A stretch of DNA of 64,000 bases, from positions 558,001-622,000 of the forward strand of contig BPQB01000002.1 of NCBI GenBank assembly GCA_019973155.2, read 5' to 3'. The stretch is from Phanerochaete sordida. Taxonomy: Eukaryota > Basidiomycota > Agaricomycetes > Polyporales > Phanerochaetaceae. The stretch's first letter is position 1; the number at the start of each line of letters is the position of its first letter. Below, one piece after another: positions 12,132 through 22,122 of the stretch. Under the pieces are notes generated by a model. It was not told the DNA's origin, did no database searches, and worked only from the letters and a program-made list of their open reading frames with translations. Position numbers and translations under genes: made by a program.

Positions 12132-15100
12132 ATGTCTACTCTTTTACCCACCCAAGTCGGGTTCTTTGTACCCGCAATATTGTTTGTAGTGATGCTCGTT
12201 GCACTTTTACGAGCGGTCGTTCTGGGCCGCGCCGCGCGAATCCGTGTCGTGCGCGCGGTCAAGGGATTCTGCTGTCGTGCTGGTAAAGTCTCTGCGACTT
12301 TATCTAATGTTCAGGTTCTTACTCTCGGTGCTGTAACGGAGCAGATGGCCGTGGGTATATACGTTCTTATTGTCCTCTTGTGTATGTTATCGGCCGTGAG
12401 CCCGCGTGCTACATCCCTCTCACGACCTCGAGGTGCTGGGTTTCGTCATGCCGGACGTGTGTCAGTAGCTTCGTTGCAAGGCCTGCACCCGTTAGTGGGA
12501 AGTGTTGGTGACCTGCAGCCTGATCAGACACTCATATATGTCGGAGTGGTCAGGGACTTGTCTGAGGTGCAAGCACACGGGGACATTGTTGTGTACCGAC
12601 TGCCGGTACGCCATATTGGAACGATACCTCTACGCGCGGACTTGTTCAAGTTATGTTCTGCCCACAACATAACTCGCAGGCAAGCGGGTACGTCCGTTCA
12701 GTCTGCGATCAACGCGCTGTGGAGCCACCAGTGTGATATTCGCTGTATGACGATTGTGTACGCTTTCCGTCGGCCAGGCGTGTCGCCCTCGGTAGTCCCT
12801 AGTGTTAGCGGGAGCGAGCCTATGGGAGAATGTGCATCAGCGGCTGAATCGGACCAAGCGGGGGCCGACGTTTCGTTCCCACCTCGACCCCATGCTCCCT
12901 CGGAACTTGCGCAGTTCGTGCGTGAATGGTGTGCAAATATAACATCCGATGCGTTAGACGAGGGTGTATGTGCGGTATGTTCCCGGCTGGTATTGCGTCG
13001 AGAGTTGACCAATGTTCCCCGAACAGCGAAGGGGTTCGACGTACTGCACGCGCGGCGAGATATTGTGACTTGTGAGGGTGGACAGGTTTTATGTCCGGCT
13101 GGAGTTAACGCAGGGGAGAATGTAGCGTCTGTCTGCGGTCCTTGTCTATACTCCTTGCAGGCGGAGTGTGTACCTGCGATGTCATTAGCGAATGGACTGT
13201 GGATTGGAGACGTCCCGGACGAACTGAAGGCGTTGACGTTCGTGGAGAAGATAATGGTTGCGCGTTATCGGCATAATGTGTGCGTCGTTACTGTCGGTAT
13301 GGGTCAGAAGAAGATGAGGGCCAATGCTGTAGTATTCTCGCAACCGGTAGCAAAGTTACAAGCCGTCCTGCCGCCTAGGCGCGGAGAACTTGAAGAGTGT
13401 TTGGCCATTGTCCTTGTCGGGTGTGGAACACTTGAAACTCAGGACTTGAAGAGGACCCCGTTGTTGGTGCGCAAAGGGAAGGTATGGGCGGCGTTGCAGT
13501 GGCTTCGGCGGCATCACTGTGACTACGGTGACGTGGTACTTAGTAAGGAGAATCTCGCAGAGTATAATGAAGACGAAGCACCTGTGGAGATTATCTATGA
13601 CACGATGTCGGCCGAGACAGGTGGCCACTCACTTGGTGTGTACGAGAGGCAAGACGATGAACGCGGCGTGCAAGACGGGCCATGCCCCCTCGCGGTTCAC
13701 GGCCTTATTGCAGAACAGGTGGTCGATTTACCTAAGGCGACCAAGATTGCTATCGCGCTGAAACACATTCGGTCAGGTGGAAAGGTCCTTGCGTATGGTC
13801 GCGACAGTGAGCCGGAGTCGATTTTCCGTAACGCTGAGATGTACCCTGGCATGTTCCCTTGGCTGTTTCCGTACGGCCTGGGAGGGTTTGAGAATAATCG
13901 CATGCTTCGCCCTGTGGCTCGCGCGGCGCATATTCGGTACCTGCTGGCGTACTGGGATCGCCGGTTTCAAACGGATGAGTATTTCGTGTACCTTGTGTTC
14001 AATCAGGGACAGATACGTGAAAGCTCACGAGCGGGTTACTTGTTGACCGAGAAGAAGAATTTCCACAGGATCGCTGACAAAATCCTCAGTATTAACGTAC
14101 ACGCATTGGATTCCTTGATTGAAAAGGGCAGGACTACAGGGTACGCACGGCCGGATGACGAGGATGAGAAGGCGTGCTTTGAGCTCATGCAGTTCGTCGA
14201 CCACGTCGCTGGGCACGTTCCTGCGTCGTGCACACGAAAGAAGTATCAACGGTCCGAGATACGGTCGCTGATCATAGAAAAGGGCGTACCTATGTTCTTC
14301 ATAACGTTCGCACCGGCTGATTTTAAGAATCCAGTCTGTCTGCACTTCTGTGGTATGCCTGTAGATTTGACCGGTCTGAGTGGAACGCTCCCGGATGCCC
14401 AGGATAGGGTACGTGCTATTGCAGCCAATCCTGCGGCGTGTGCGCGGTTTTTCAATTACATGGTTGGCCTGTTTTTGAAGGTTATTCTCCGAGTCGATAG
14501 CAATCGTGAAGGGTTGTTTGGTAAGACATCGTCTTACTACGGCACGGTCGAGAGTCAGGGACGGTTGACATTGCATCTGCACCTACTTCTGTGGATTGAG
14601 GGGTCGTTCAGCCCTCAGGAAATACGCAATCGGATGATGGATCACGGAGACCACTTTCAGGAAAACCTGATACGCTGGTTGGAGGGATGTCACCAGGGTG
14701 AGCTTAATACAGGCACGGTAGATGAGATAGGGGAGCGTATCCGTGCGAAATCTGGTCGCGGTGAGGACATGGAAGACGTAGCCGACGGTCCTTCAGCAAG
14801 GGCGGGTTGGCAAGATCCTACAGAAACGTTACCTACGCCGCCACCTGCCGTCGCCTATGGGTCTGCGCTGGACGAATGGTATGAAAATATGTGTGGCATT
14901 GTTGACGAGATTGTATACCTTTCGAACCGGCATCATAAGGATCATAAGTACGGGTGTAGGCGGCCAGGTCAGCCGTGCAAAGCACGCTTTCCGCGGGAGT
15001 TATTCTGGGAGACGGTCGTAGACCCGGATACCGGAGCGATTCGCATGAAGAAGCGTGAAGAGTGGATCAATATGTTTTCGAATGTCTTGAGCTACGTACT

Positions 15101-18100
15101 TCGCTGCAACTCAGACGTGACTTGCTTGTTGTCTGGTACTCAGGTCAGGGCTGTGATTGCTTATGTCACCGACTACATAACTAAGACGTCTATGAAGACA
15201 CATACCATGTTCGAAGTGATCCGAATGGTTTTGAATGCGGGTGAAGGATGGGTGGCAGCCGGTACAGACCGGCAGCAGACTGCGCGGCAGGTCATCGTGA
15301 AAATCGTAAATGCATTGACGGCGCGGACGGAGACCGGGGGACCTATGATTTGCAGTTACCTGTTGGGCTACCCGGATCATTACACTGGTGAGACGTTCAA
15401 GGTGTTTTTCTGGTTCAGTTACGTCATGCACGTAGCAGAGCAATGGTCAGACCTAAATGATCGCACGGACTATTGCGACGAAGACGATGGCACGGGTGGC
15501 GCTCCGGTAAACGACTTCGTGCGACTGGACCGGACTGTGAGGGGTATTGTTGGGCACAGTAAAGTCCAGGATTATATTTATCGACCGACTTACATGGATA
15601 AGTGGGCACTGTTTGATTACCTGCAGCGTACAGAGGTACGGAAACTGCGCCCGCGGCAACTGATCGAGTTGGCGCGTACCCGGCCACGAGGTCATGCGAG
15701 GGTATCACCTGGAGGATTGGGCAATCCGGACGTGGTTTGTGAGGCTGCAGGGACCGCGGATGGCTGCCAAGAGGTCGGTGTCGAGGCGTTGTCTGATGAC
15801 GCGAAGTTCTATGCATTTCAGGAGGAGCACCCTCTGTCGGACACGCACGCTGTATTTCTGTTGAAGGACGATAGGCGATATGTGTTAAACTTTGTCGGGC
15901 CTACGTTGCCCAGGAAAGACCGCGGAAATCGCGAGGAGTACTGTCGTACCATGATGACCCTTTTTGCTCCTGGTGGCTGGCGGACCGGTAAAGAGCTGAA
16001 GTCTGAAGAAATGAGCTGGGAACAAGCATTTGAAAGTGCGCACTTTGGTGGTCGGCATGAAGAGGTCATGCGGAATATGAACGTGCTCTATGAATGTCAG
16101 GATGAGCGTGACAACTATTCTGCGATTAGGCGACGGCAGGAACAGGGCATATTCACCGGAGGGTTGTTCGCCGGGCAGGCCGAACATGGAGCAGACGGGG
16201 AGGGTGGTCCGATCGAGTATGAACATACAGCGTCTATCGACGGCAACGAAGAATATTTGCTGGGAATGTTAGATGATGACGGAGAGATCGGGAAAGCGAC
16301 GGCGGCTCACCAGGACAGGATGGAGAACATGCAGGAGTTAATCTTGGGGCTGCGCAAAGGTTTAGAAGCAGATACCGATGTCGCGAATAGGCGTGAGGCA
16401 CCTTCCGAATGTCTTCGGACCGATGTTCCAGGTGACGTGTGGAGGCTGCGGATGATGGACGCGAAGGGTACGGCATTAGACCGTCGAGGAAGGGATCCGG
16501 GGGGGTCTGGTGAATGCGCCTACGGGCCATCCCGTCCGTTTCCAAGCGAGGGGACTGTTCGGGTCGTCGGAGGTGCTGCGCTTGATCAGCTCATATTTCA
16601 GGACCATGTACGACGAGACGTACCAGTAACGGAGCAGGATCGTTTAGCTGAGGTTGTGCGCTCGTTTACCTTGACCGGTGAGCAGGAGAGGGCGTTCGCT
16701 CTTGCCGCTAGACATGTAACAGTGAAGGAGCCGACCGAACCTCTGAGAATGTACCTGGGCGGAATGGGGGGTACCGGTAAGTCCCAGGTTATCAAAGCTC
16801 TCATCGCTTACTTCAATCTGAGAGGGGAAGGTCATCGATTTGAGATATTGGCTCCTACGGGAAGTTCTGCGTGTCTAGTTGGCGGTTCAACGTATCATTC
16901 TGCTCTGAGTATTGGCCGCGGCGAGAAGCTCACCCAGGCAAAATGTGCAAAAATCCGGGAGCGTCTTGCGTCCGTAGATCTTATCTTCATCGACGAAGTG
17001 TCAATGATCTCTTGCATGGACCTGTTCCGAATTAGTTCTTATTTGTGTACAGCGTTCAATGAGCCAATGACGCCTTTTGCGGGTAAGCATGTCATACTTG
17101 CCGGTGATTTTGCACAGTTACCTCCGGTTGGAATGGGCCAGTATCCGTTGTACAGCGGCTCTGTTGGTACATCAGACAGCGGCTTGTCGGTAGCGGGGCA
17201 ACGGAACGCGTTAGGAAAGTTGGTATGGCATACGTTCAATACAGTCGTTCTGCTGCGGGAAAATATGCGTCAGCGCGGAAGTTCGGTCGCAGACAGTCTG
17301 TTCAGATCTGCGTTGGAAAACATGAGGTACAAGTCATGTACCGCGAATGACATCGCGTTGCTTCGCACAAGGGTTGCGAACGGGCAGAGTGGACATCCGC
17401 GTATTACAGACCCCCGTTTCCGGGATGTGCCCATCATCACGGCTTACAATGCTCACCGGGATGCTATCAATGCGGTCGGTGCGCGCAAGTTTGCTGAGGA
17501 TCGCGGGCTACCGTTGACGACCTTCGTATCTAGGGACCGGTTGAGTCGGCCGTCATCGAAGAGCTCGACTCGTGCGCTTCGGCAAGTCATGAGGACAACA
17601 GCGGATGTTCGAACAAAATCGAATATACCTCCGATGAGTTTGCAACGGGTGTTATGGGATCTGTCTCCCGCGCTCACGGAACATGTCGCAGGTAAGCTGG
17701 AGTTGTGTCCTGGTATGCCTGTAATGCTCAAGAATAACGAAGCGACGGAGCTCGGAGCGACCAATGGGGCAGAAGGACATGTGGTCGGATGGGACTATCA
17801 CGAGCGTCCAACCGGCGAGAAGGTCTTACAGACTTTATTCGTTCGTTTGCTCAACCCCGTGCAAGCGGTAACCATCGAGGGCTTGGAACCGGGCGTGATA
17901 CCTGTCGTGGCTTCAACGGAGAGAGTATCGTGCATGTTACGAGATGATAGGACACTTACCGTTGTGCGAGAGCAAGCGCGCGTCCTCCCCGATTTCGCCA
18001 TGACCGACTATGTCTCGCAAGGGAGGACGAGGCCCGACAACGTTGTTGATATCCGCTTCAGTCGAAGTTTCCAGTCAGTGTATACTTGCTTATCGCGGAG

Positions 18101-19286
18101 TTCGTCCTTGGAGGGAACTGTTATTCTTCGTCCATTTGACGAGACGAAAATTATTGGGGGCCTACCACCTGATCTCCGGCGGGAGTTTCGGTCTTTGGAG
18201 GTTCTGGATGATCTGACAAGGCTGCGATACGAGGGTGCGTTACCCGACTTTGTACAAGGCGAGACCCGGTCGGAGCTGTTACACGCGTATCGTCAGTGGA
18301 AGGGCGATACATTCGTACCGAAAAACGTTCACCAAGCACTCGATTGGTCAAACGAACCGGCCTGGGTCGTCGACGGTTTCCGTTCCAGGCAAGATGGGCG
18401 CGGTGTCAAGCGCGCAAGTCGGAACGCACGTGAGCCACCTCCGGCGAAGCGGGCCAGACTCGCGCATGTAGACGCGCCAACTCCTGGCCCATGTACGTGT
18501 TCGACACGGTCTGTTTGTCCGACGTGTCAGCATAACGCTCCGTTGGGTCCTGTTTGTGATAACGTGGCAGGTACGTGTGCACTGGACGCTGTGCTTGTTG
18601 TGCTGTACAACCTCCTGGATCTGTCAGCCAGTGATGAGACCTGCGAGGCTGCCATGCTGACTTCCCTGCGAGAGCTCCGGGACTCGCGGAAAGGAATGGA
18701 CGGCGCGCGGGATGAGATCTGGCAGGAAATGGTGCGCACGGCGGGAATAACTATCGATGAGCAAGGGGCTGATGTCGTACAGGTGCTACAGGCGTTCAGT
18801 CGCTGCATGGGCGGGATTGGAGCCAGGACCGTAGCCTGCGAGCAGTGCGCTGAAGTCGAAAATGCTGCGGTCATGCAGGATATTGTGTTGAGCCCTGATG
18901 ATGTCCGTGGAGGCGATGGGCCCTCGGCTTCACGCGACTGTTCTGCGTGTGGGAAGGCCAATTCAGTGAGTGCGCGAGCGACGTTCGAGACTGTTCCGCG
19001 GTTGATAGCTATCGACTGCACGCAAACTGCGACACCAAATATCGCACCGTGTGTGTATGTCGATGGCGGCAGAGGCGTGGTGTGCGGTAGGCTGGCGGCG
19101 GTCGTTGCGTATGGAGATTCTCACTACTTTGCCAGATTCGTTGACCGTACAGGCGTAGTTTGGTCGCATGACGGTTCAACCCGATGGTGTTCGCGCCAGT
19201 CCACCTCTACTGACCCACTTCAGATTCGTCTGACTCGAGGATTGGATAGAATATGCCTCGCAATGTACAACACATTCAGTGAGTAA
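12132..19286 (+). CDS. Helitron Rep/helicase with C-terminal UCH/USP-like protease domain
   Basis: Intronless gene for 2,384 aa, the transposition protein of a Helitron-type rolling-circle element. In order: two hydrophobic segments (about 9-31 and 72-89); a DUF6570-like region with Cys pairs (about 335-500); a Helitron-like N domain beginning FPWLFPYGLGGF near 575; the Rep core with HUH motif LHLHLLLW (H815, H817) and a two-tyrosine motif YVTDY (Y1011, Y1015); a Pif1-type helicase with Walker A GGMGGTGKS near 1541-1549 and Walker B LIFIDEVSMI. After about 2115 comes a cysteine-protease-like domain with Cys box GTCALDA (C2149), CxxC pairs (CEQC, CSAC) as in USP zinc ribbons, and a His box GDSHYFARF (H2331). 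All key nuclease and helicase motifs are present and no stop interrupts the frame, so the gene may be active. The ATG at 12132 is chosen for its 42-nt distance from the TATA box. Rep and helicase are certain; the protease is inferred from motifs. Confidence 0.95.
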   Translation: MSTLLPTQVGFFVPAILFVVMLVALLRAVVLGRAARIRVVRAVKGFCCRAGKVSATLSNVQVLTLGAVTEQMAVGIYVLIVLLCMLSAVSPRATSLSRPRGAGFRHAGRVSVASLQGLHPLVGSVGDLQPDQTLIYVGVVRDLSEVQAHGDIVVYRLPVRHIGTIPLRADLFKLCSAHNITRRQAGTSVQSAINALWSHQCDIRCMTIVYAFRRPGVSPSVVPSVSGSEPMGECASAAESDQAGADVSFPPRPHAPSELAQFVREWCANITSDALDEGVCAVCSRLVLRRELTNVPRTAKGFDVLHARRDIVTCEGGQVLCPAGVNAGENVASVCGPCLYSLQAECVPAMSLANGLWIGDVPDELKALTFVEKIMVARYRHNVCVVTVGMGQKKMRANAVVFSQPVAKLQAVLPPRRGELEECLAIVLVGCGTLETQDLKRTPLLVRKGKVWAALQWLRRHHCDYGDVVLSKENLAEYNEDEAPVEIIYDTMSAETGGHSLGVYERQDDERGVQDGPCPLAVHGLIAEQVVDLPKATKIAIALKHIRSGGKVLAYGRDSEPESIFRNAEMYPGMFPWLFPYGLGGFENNRMLRPVARAAHIRYLLAYWDRRFQTDEYFVYLVFNQGQIRESSRAGYLLTEKKNFHRIADKILSINVHALDSLIEKGRTTGYARPDDEDEKACFELMQFVDHVAGHVPASCTRKKYQRSEIRSLIIEKGVPMFFITFAPADFKNPVCLHFCGMPVDLTGLSGTLPDAQDRVRAIAANPAACARFFNYMVGLFLKVILRVDSNREGLFGKTSSYYGTVESQGRLTLHLHLLLWIEGSFSPQEIRNRMMDHGDHFQENLIRWLEGCHQGELNTGTVDEIGERIRAKSGRGEDMEDVADGPSARAGWQDPTETLPTPPPAVAYGSALDEWYENMCGIVDEIVYLSNRHHKDHKYGCRRPGQPCKARFPRELFWETVVDPDTGAIRMKKREEWINMFSNVLSYVLRCNSDVTCLLSGTQVRAVIAYVTDYITKTSMKTHTMFEVIRMVLNAGEGWVAAGTDRQQTARQVIVKIVNALTARTETGGPMICSYLLGYPDHYTGETFKVFFWFSYVMHVAEQWSDLNDRTDYCDEDDGTGGAPVNDFVRLDRTVRGIVGHSKVQDYIYRPTYMDKWALFDYLQRTEVRKLRPRQLIELARTRPRGHARVSPGGLGNPDVVCEAAGTADGCQEVGVEALSDDAKFYAFQEEHPLSDTHAVFLLKDDRRYVLNFVGPTLPRKDRGNREEYCRTMMTLFAPGGWRTGKELKSEEMSWEQAFESAHFGGRHEEVMRNMNVLYECQDERDNYSAIRRRQEQGIFTGGLFAGQAEHGADGEGGPIEYEHTASIDGNEEYLLGMLDDDGEIGKATAAHQDRMENMQELILGLRKGLEADTDVANRREAPSECLRTDVPGDVWRLRMMDAKGTALDRRGRDPGGSGECAYGPSRPFPSEGTVRVVGGAALDQLIFQDHVRRDVPVTEQDRLAEVVRSFTLTGEQERAFALAARHVTVKEPTEPLRMYLGGMGGTGKSQVIKALIAYFNLRGEGHRFEILAPTGSSACLVGGSTYHSALSIGRGEKLTQAKCAKIRERLASVDLIFIDEVSMISCMDLFRISSYLCTAFNEPMTPFAGKHVILAGDFAQLPPVGMGQYPLYSGSVGTSDSGLSVAGQRNALGKLVWHTFNTVVLLRENMRQRGSSVADSLFRSALENMRYKSCTANDIALLRTRVANGQSGHPRITDPRFRDVPIITAYNAHRDAINAVGARKFAEDRGLPLTTFVSRDRLSRPSSKSSTRALRQVMRTTADVRTKSNIPPMSLQRVLWDLSPALTEHVAGKLELCPGMPVMLKNNEATELGATNGAEGHVVGWDYHERPTGEKVLQTLFVRLLNPVQAVTIEGLEPGVIPVVASTERVSCMLRDDRTLTVVREQARVLPDFAMTDYVSQGRTRPDNVVDIRFSRSFQSVYTCLSRSSSLEGTVILRPFDETKIIGGLPPDLRREFRSLEVLDDLTRLRYEGALPDFVQGETRSELLHAYRQWKGDTFVPKNVHQALDWSNEPAWVVDGFRSRQDGRGVKRASRNAREPPPAKRARLAHVDAPTPGPCTCSTRSVCPTCQHNAPLGPVCDNVAGTCALDAVLVVLYNLLDLSASDETCEAAMLTSLRELRDSRKGMDGARDEIWQEMVRTAGITIDEQGADVVQVLQAFSRCMGGIGARTVACEQCAEVENAAVMQDIVLSPDDVRGGDGPSASRDCSACGKANSVSARATFETVPRLIAIDCTQTATPNIAPCVYVDGGRGVVCGRLAAVVAYGDSHYFARFVDRTGVVWSHDGSTRWCSRQSTSTDPLQIRLTRGLDRICLAMYNTFSE

Positions 19287-19298
19287 GTGATAGACACG

Positions 19299-20407
19299 CT
19301 ATTCTACATCTCCTTCTCCCATTGTATGCTCCTCGTCTTCTACGAATGAAATGCTGGTGTGTGTGCGGACTACCTTGTGCTCCATGGGGTCGACCACGTT
19401 CATAGACTAGACGGGGAAATTTGGTTACCAGAACATAATCAACTGATCCGCGACTGACACTCACCGGAATATTTCTCCGAGATTGCAGCAGGACGACGTT
19501 CTGCAGAGCGAAATGGATCTGCGTCTTGTGACCTTTCGACGAGGTAACTGATGCTATATCGGCTGTGACTGTCGCTTCTACGAAATCGCCTTTCTGTATC
19601 ACCATGTGATTGCAGCGCCGGATCTTGTAGTCATCGTGCTGTCGACCGACAAGCAGATGGGACGCGACCACCCACATATGTTCTATCCGCTTTGCGTTAT
19701 GCGATGGATCGTCGCTGGGCTGTAGCACACTGTGGACTGATCTCCCCGGTCGTACCTGGATCAGTCTTCTGGTAAGCTCGCCGCATGGATACAATGAGCC
19801 GAGTGCCTACTTTCGTGAATACACGGCGCTGAAGATGGAGATGAGATGATTGTGATCGCTCTCGTTGTACACCGAGGTTGCGACAGATGAGCTCGCGGAT
19901 ATTTTCCATCGCGTCTATTTGATACTGAAATATGTCGGAGTGGGGCCCACCATGTAGAACGAGGTATTGGCTGGCCTTTGGTGCGTCTTCGATGGTACTG
20001 AAGTGATGTGTCAGGAAGGGGACTTGTCTCGGGTAAACGGAAAACTTACTGATTCCAGTTTCCTGTGGGATGCAAGTTGAGCTTATGCACGAAACCTTGT
20101 AAGCGGAAGGCGACTTGCAGGCACTCGCCCGAGTCGTCCACTTCAGCCTTGTGTAATAATATGTGTCGCCTGCTCGGGTCGCTGCGTTCCGGGTTGCGTG
20201 CTACGTACGCCCATTGGTATAAGTCTTCGAGGTCGTCTGGAACGACATCCCTGTCTTCAAGAGGTCGGTCCTCGGTGTATTCTTCATATATCTGTGGTAG
20301 TTCAGGAGGCCATAGGTCGCGGATGAACTGTCTGTCGACTATTACGAGTAAGCACTTGGGTATAACGTCATATGTAGACATTAAGACCCACCTGTTAATA
20401 AGGACAT
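19299..20407 (-). CDS. Unknown protein, island repeat family (member H)
   Basis: Function not recognised. Exons 20407-20392, 20338-20050, 19997-19871, 19806-19465 and 19406-19299 join in frame to 293 aa; introns are 52-64 nt. The N-terminal part is acidic and Trp/Tyr-rich. The C-terminal part has KGDFVEATVTADIA followed by IHFALQNVVLL, matching the DIV...F.L..I.R block of five other genes in the island (A, B, C, E, G). The last exon is acidic. Its stop lies 12 nt past the Helitron stop, tail to tail. The first ATG after the TATA box (20459-20454) gives a 5-codon first exon, a pattern shared with other island genes. Alternating hydrophobic residues suggest a beta-rich fold; an OB-fold resembling RPA is possible but unproven. 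The third intron (64 nt) is the least certain join. Confidence 0.6.
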
Positions 20408-20453
20408 TGTTGCTTGTTTGTGAGTTAACAGATTATGTCGCTGCGTTATTAGA

Positions 20454-20459
20454 TTTATA
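20454..20459 (-). promoter_or_regulatory. TATA box of member H
   Basis: TATAAA on the minus strand, 52 nt before the ATG at 20407. With the box at 20787 it frames a short divergent promoter of about 420 nt. Confidence 0.5.
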
Positions 20460-20786
20460 TCCCAGCGCGGTCTAAACTACGCTGATTGCTATTTTAGGTC
20501 GAGCGTGTAAGCGCTTACACGCATCCGGCCTCGCGCCCGCTCTACTTCCTAATTCGGTCATGTTGGATCCGTTCACCGACGGATCCGTTCACTGTCGAAA
20601 TCGTTCGTGGACGCATTCGTCTCCGAGCGTATACATCCTCCGTTGGCTTCATTTGAGGGCGGATTTGCTGACCATCCTAATCGTCCGGCGTCGTCGCCGT
20701 CGAACGCTGCATCCGGTGGGCAGCTGCGCGAGGTGTCGCCCTGTCGCCCTGCGTGTTACCCTGCCGCGCGTCGAAGGGAGCGTGCA

Positions 20787-20794
20787 TATAAATA
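20787..20794 (+). promoter_or_regulatory. TATA box of member A
   Basis: TATAAATA, 43 nt before the ATG at 20830. Confidence 0.6.
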
Positions 20795-20829
20795 CCCCCT
20801 TCATTTCCACCTACCCGCTTATAACTAAC

Positions 20830-21920
20830 ATGACACAGAAGAAGCGCAAGTAAGTGCCTGACTTGTTTGACACTGCACCTGCTGACTGCCAATCTGACTT
20901 TGCAGAGAACTAACGAAAGATCCCAATGACGAGCGTGAAGCTCATGATGACGGGTCTGAAGGCTCGGTGACGGCATCGTCGGCAAACAGCGCAGAACAGG
21001 CGTTGTTGATGGAACAAGGTGAACACCAGTCGGGCTCCAGTCACGAGGTCCGTTTCCGCTGGTGTTGTCGGCAGCTCAGACTTGCTAACGTTTCCGTGCG
21101 TAGGATATGGTAACGCTGGACACGCGCATCTACCTCACTCCCCGACTCGTTGAACGTCTAAACGCGATGATTCGATACGCCAATCCATCGACCGTGTGTT
21201 ACGCTCTGCGTACTCTACCGCAGGACCGTCTTCATTGGGGTCGGCAGGGTACCGGGCGTGGTGATGCCAGTGAGTACCTGTGTATTGATGATGTTCCAGT
21301 GACAGTGTGGTTGGTGGGCGAAGTTGTCGCGCCAAACTTTACGAAGGAAGGACAGCCTCGGCGCAAGGCAGGGGTTTTGCTCCGGCCTTTGCTCGAGAGT
21401 GACTTCCACAAGGCGGTAAATATCATGAATTCGCATAGTAATCCGAAGATTGGTAAGTCCAATACCGCCTGAGCGGAACTCATTCATAGCTGACGCGTGT
21501 TGGGTAGATGACATGTCGCTTTACGATGGAGTCTGGGTTACTTGTTGGATGGGATCGCGCGCTATCCCTGAAGACGAGGTAAGTTACTCCATCTGGATAT
21601 ACCGTATGTTCACACGTGTGATACAGGTACCCGTTTTCACGGAGATCTACGATTGTCGTACAGCCATCCGCGCGAAGAAACTCATGACTCGGATGCGCCA
21701 TTCCGAGGTCAAGGCCAGAGATCTCGCTGTCGCTGAAGCTACAATCACCCGCTGGCCGGTGGCAGATAAAGACAAGGATGACCAGAAAGGCTCACGCTCT
21801 AAGCGTAGAACGTGGGACGCATGGCGCGTGGAGTATAGGTTGGAATCGCTGTGGTACGTGTTCGAAGGGTCGGCACATGATGTCGGGGCTCGGGGACCAG
21901 GAGAAGATGTGGTCATCTGA
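20830..21920 (+). CDS. Unknown protein, island repeat family (member A)
   Basis: Function not recognised. Exons 20830-20849, 20906-21047, 21104-21452, 21508-21578 and 21627-21920 join in frame to 291 aa, with introns of 48-56 nt. It begins MTQKKRK (a basic patch) and then has an acidic Ser-rich linker. Two family blocks are visible: VPVTVWLVGEVV...LLRPLLESDF, and a C-terminal DLAVAEATI...WRVEYRLESLW interrupted by a Lys/Asp-rich insert (DKDKDDQKGSRSKRR). The start follows a TATA box by 43 nt. For intron 4 the acceptor at 21507 gives a 55-nt intron with a CTGAC branch; an acceptor 18 nt earlier would also keep frame. Divergent from member H. Confidence 0.65.
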
Positions 21921-22122
21921 AGACGAGCGTGATTGGATGGAGGATTGTGTACGCAGTATTTCCTTGTAAAGGTTTCTTGCAATAATCGGCTGATTGGCTT
22001 TAGTTGTGAACCCTGCGGTCCAGGATGGGAATCGCCCGTATCCGGTCGGTCTGCGTGACGCCGGGTATTTAGTGCGGTCGAGATGACGCTGTCTGGCGCA
22101 TAACACACTCATCACTTTGACC

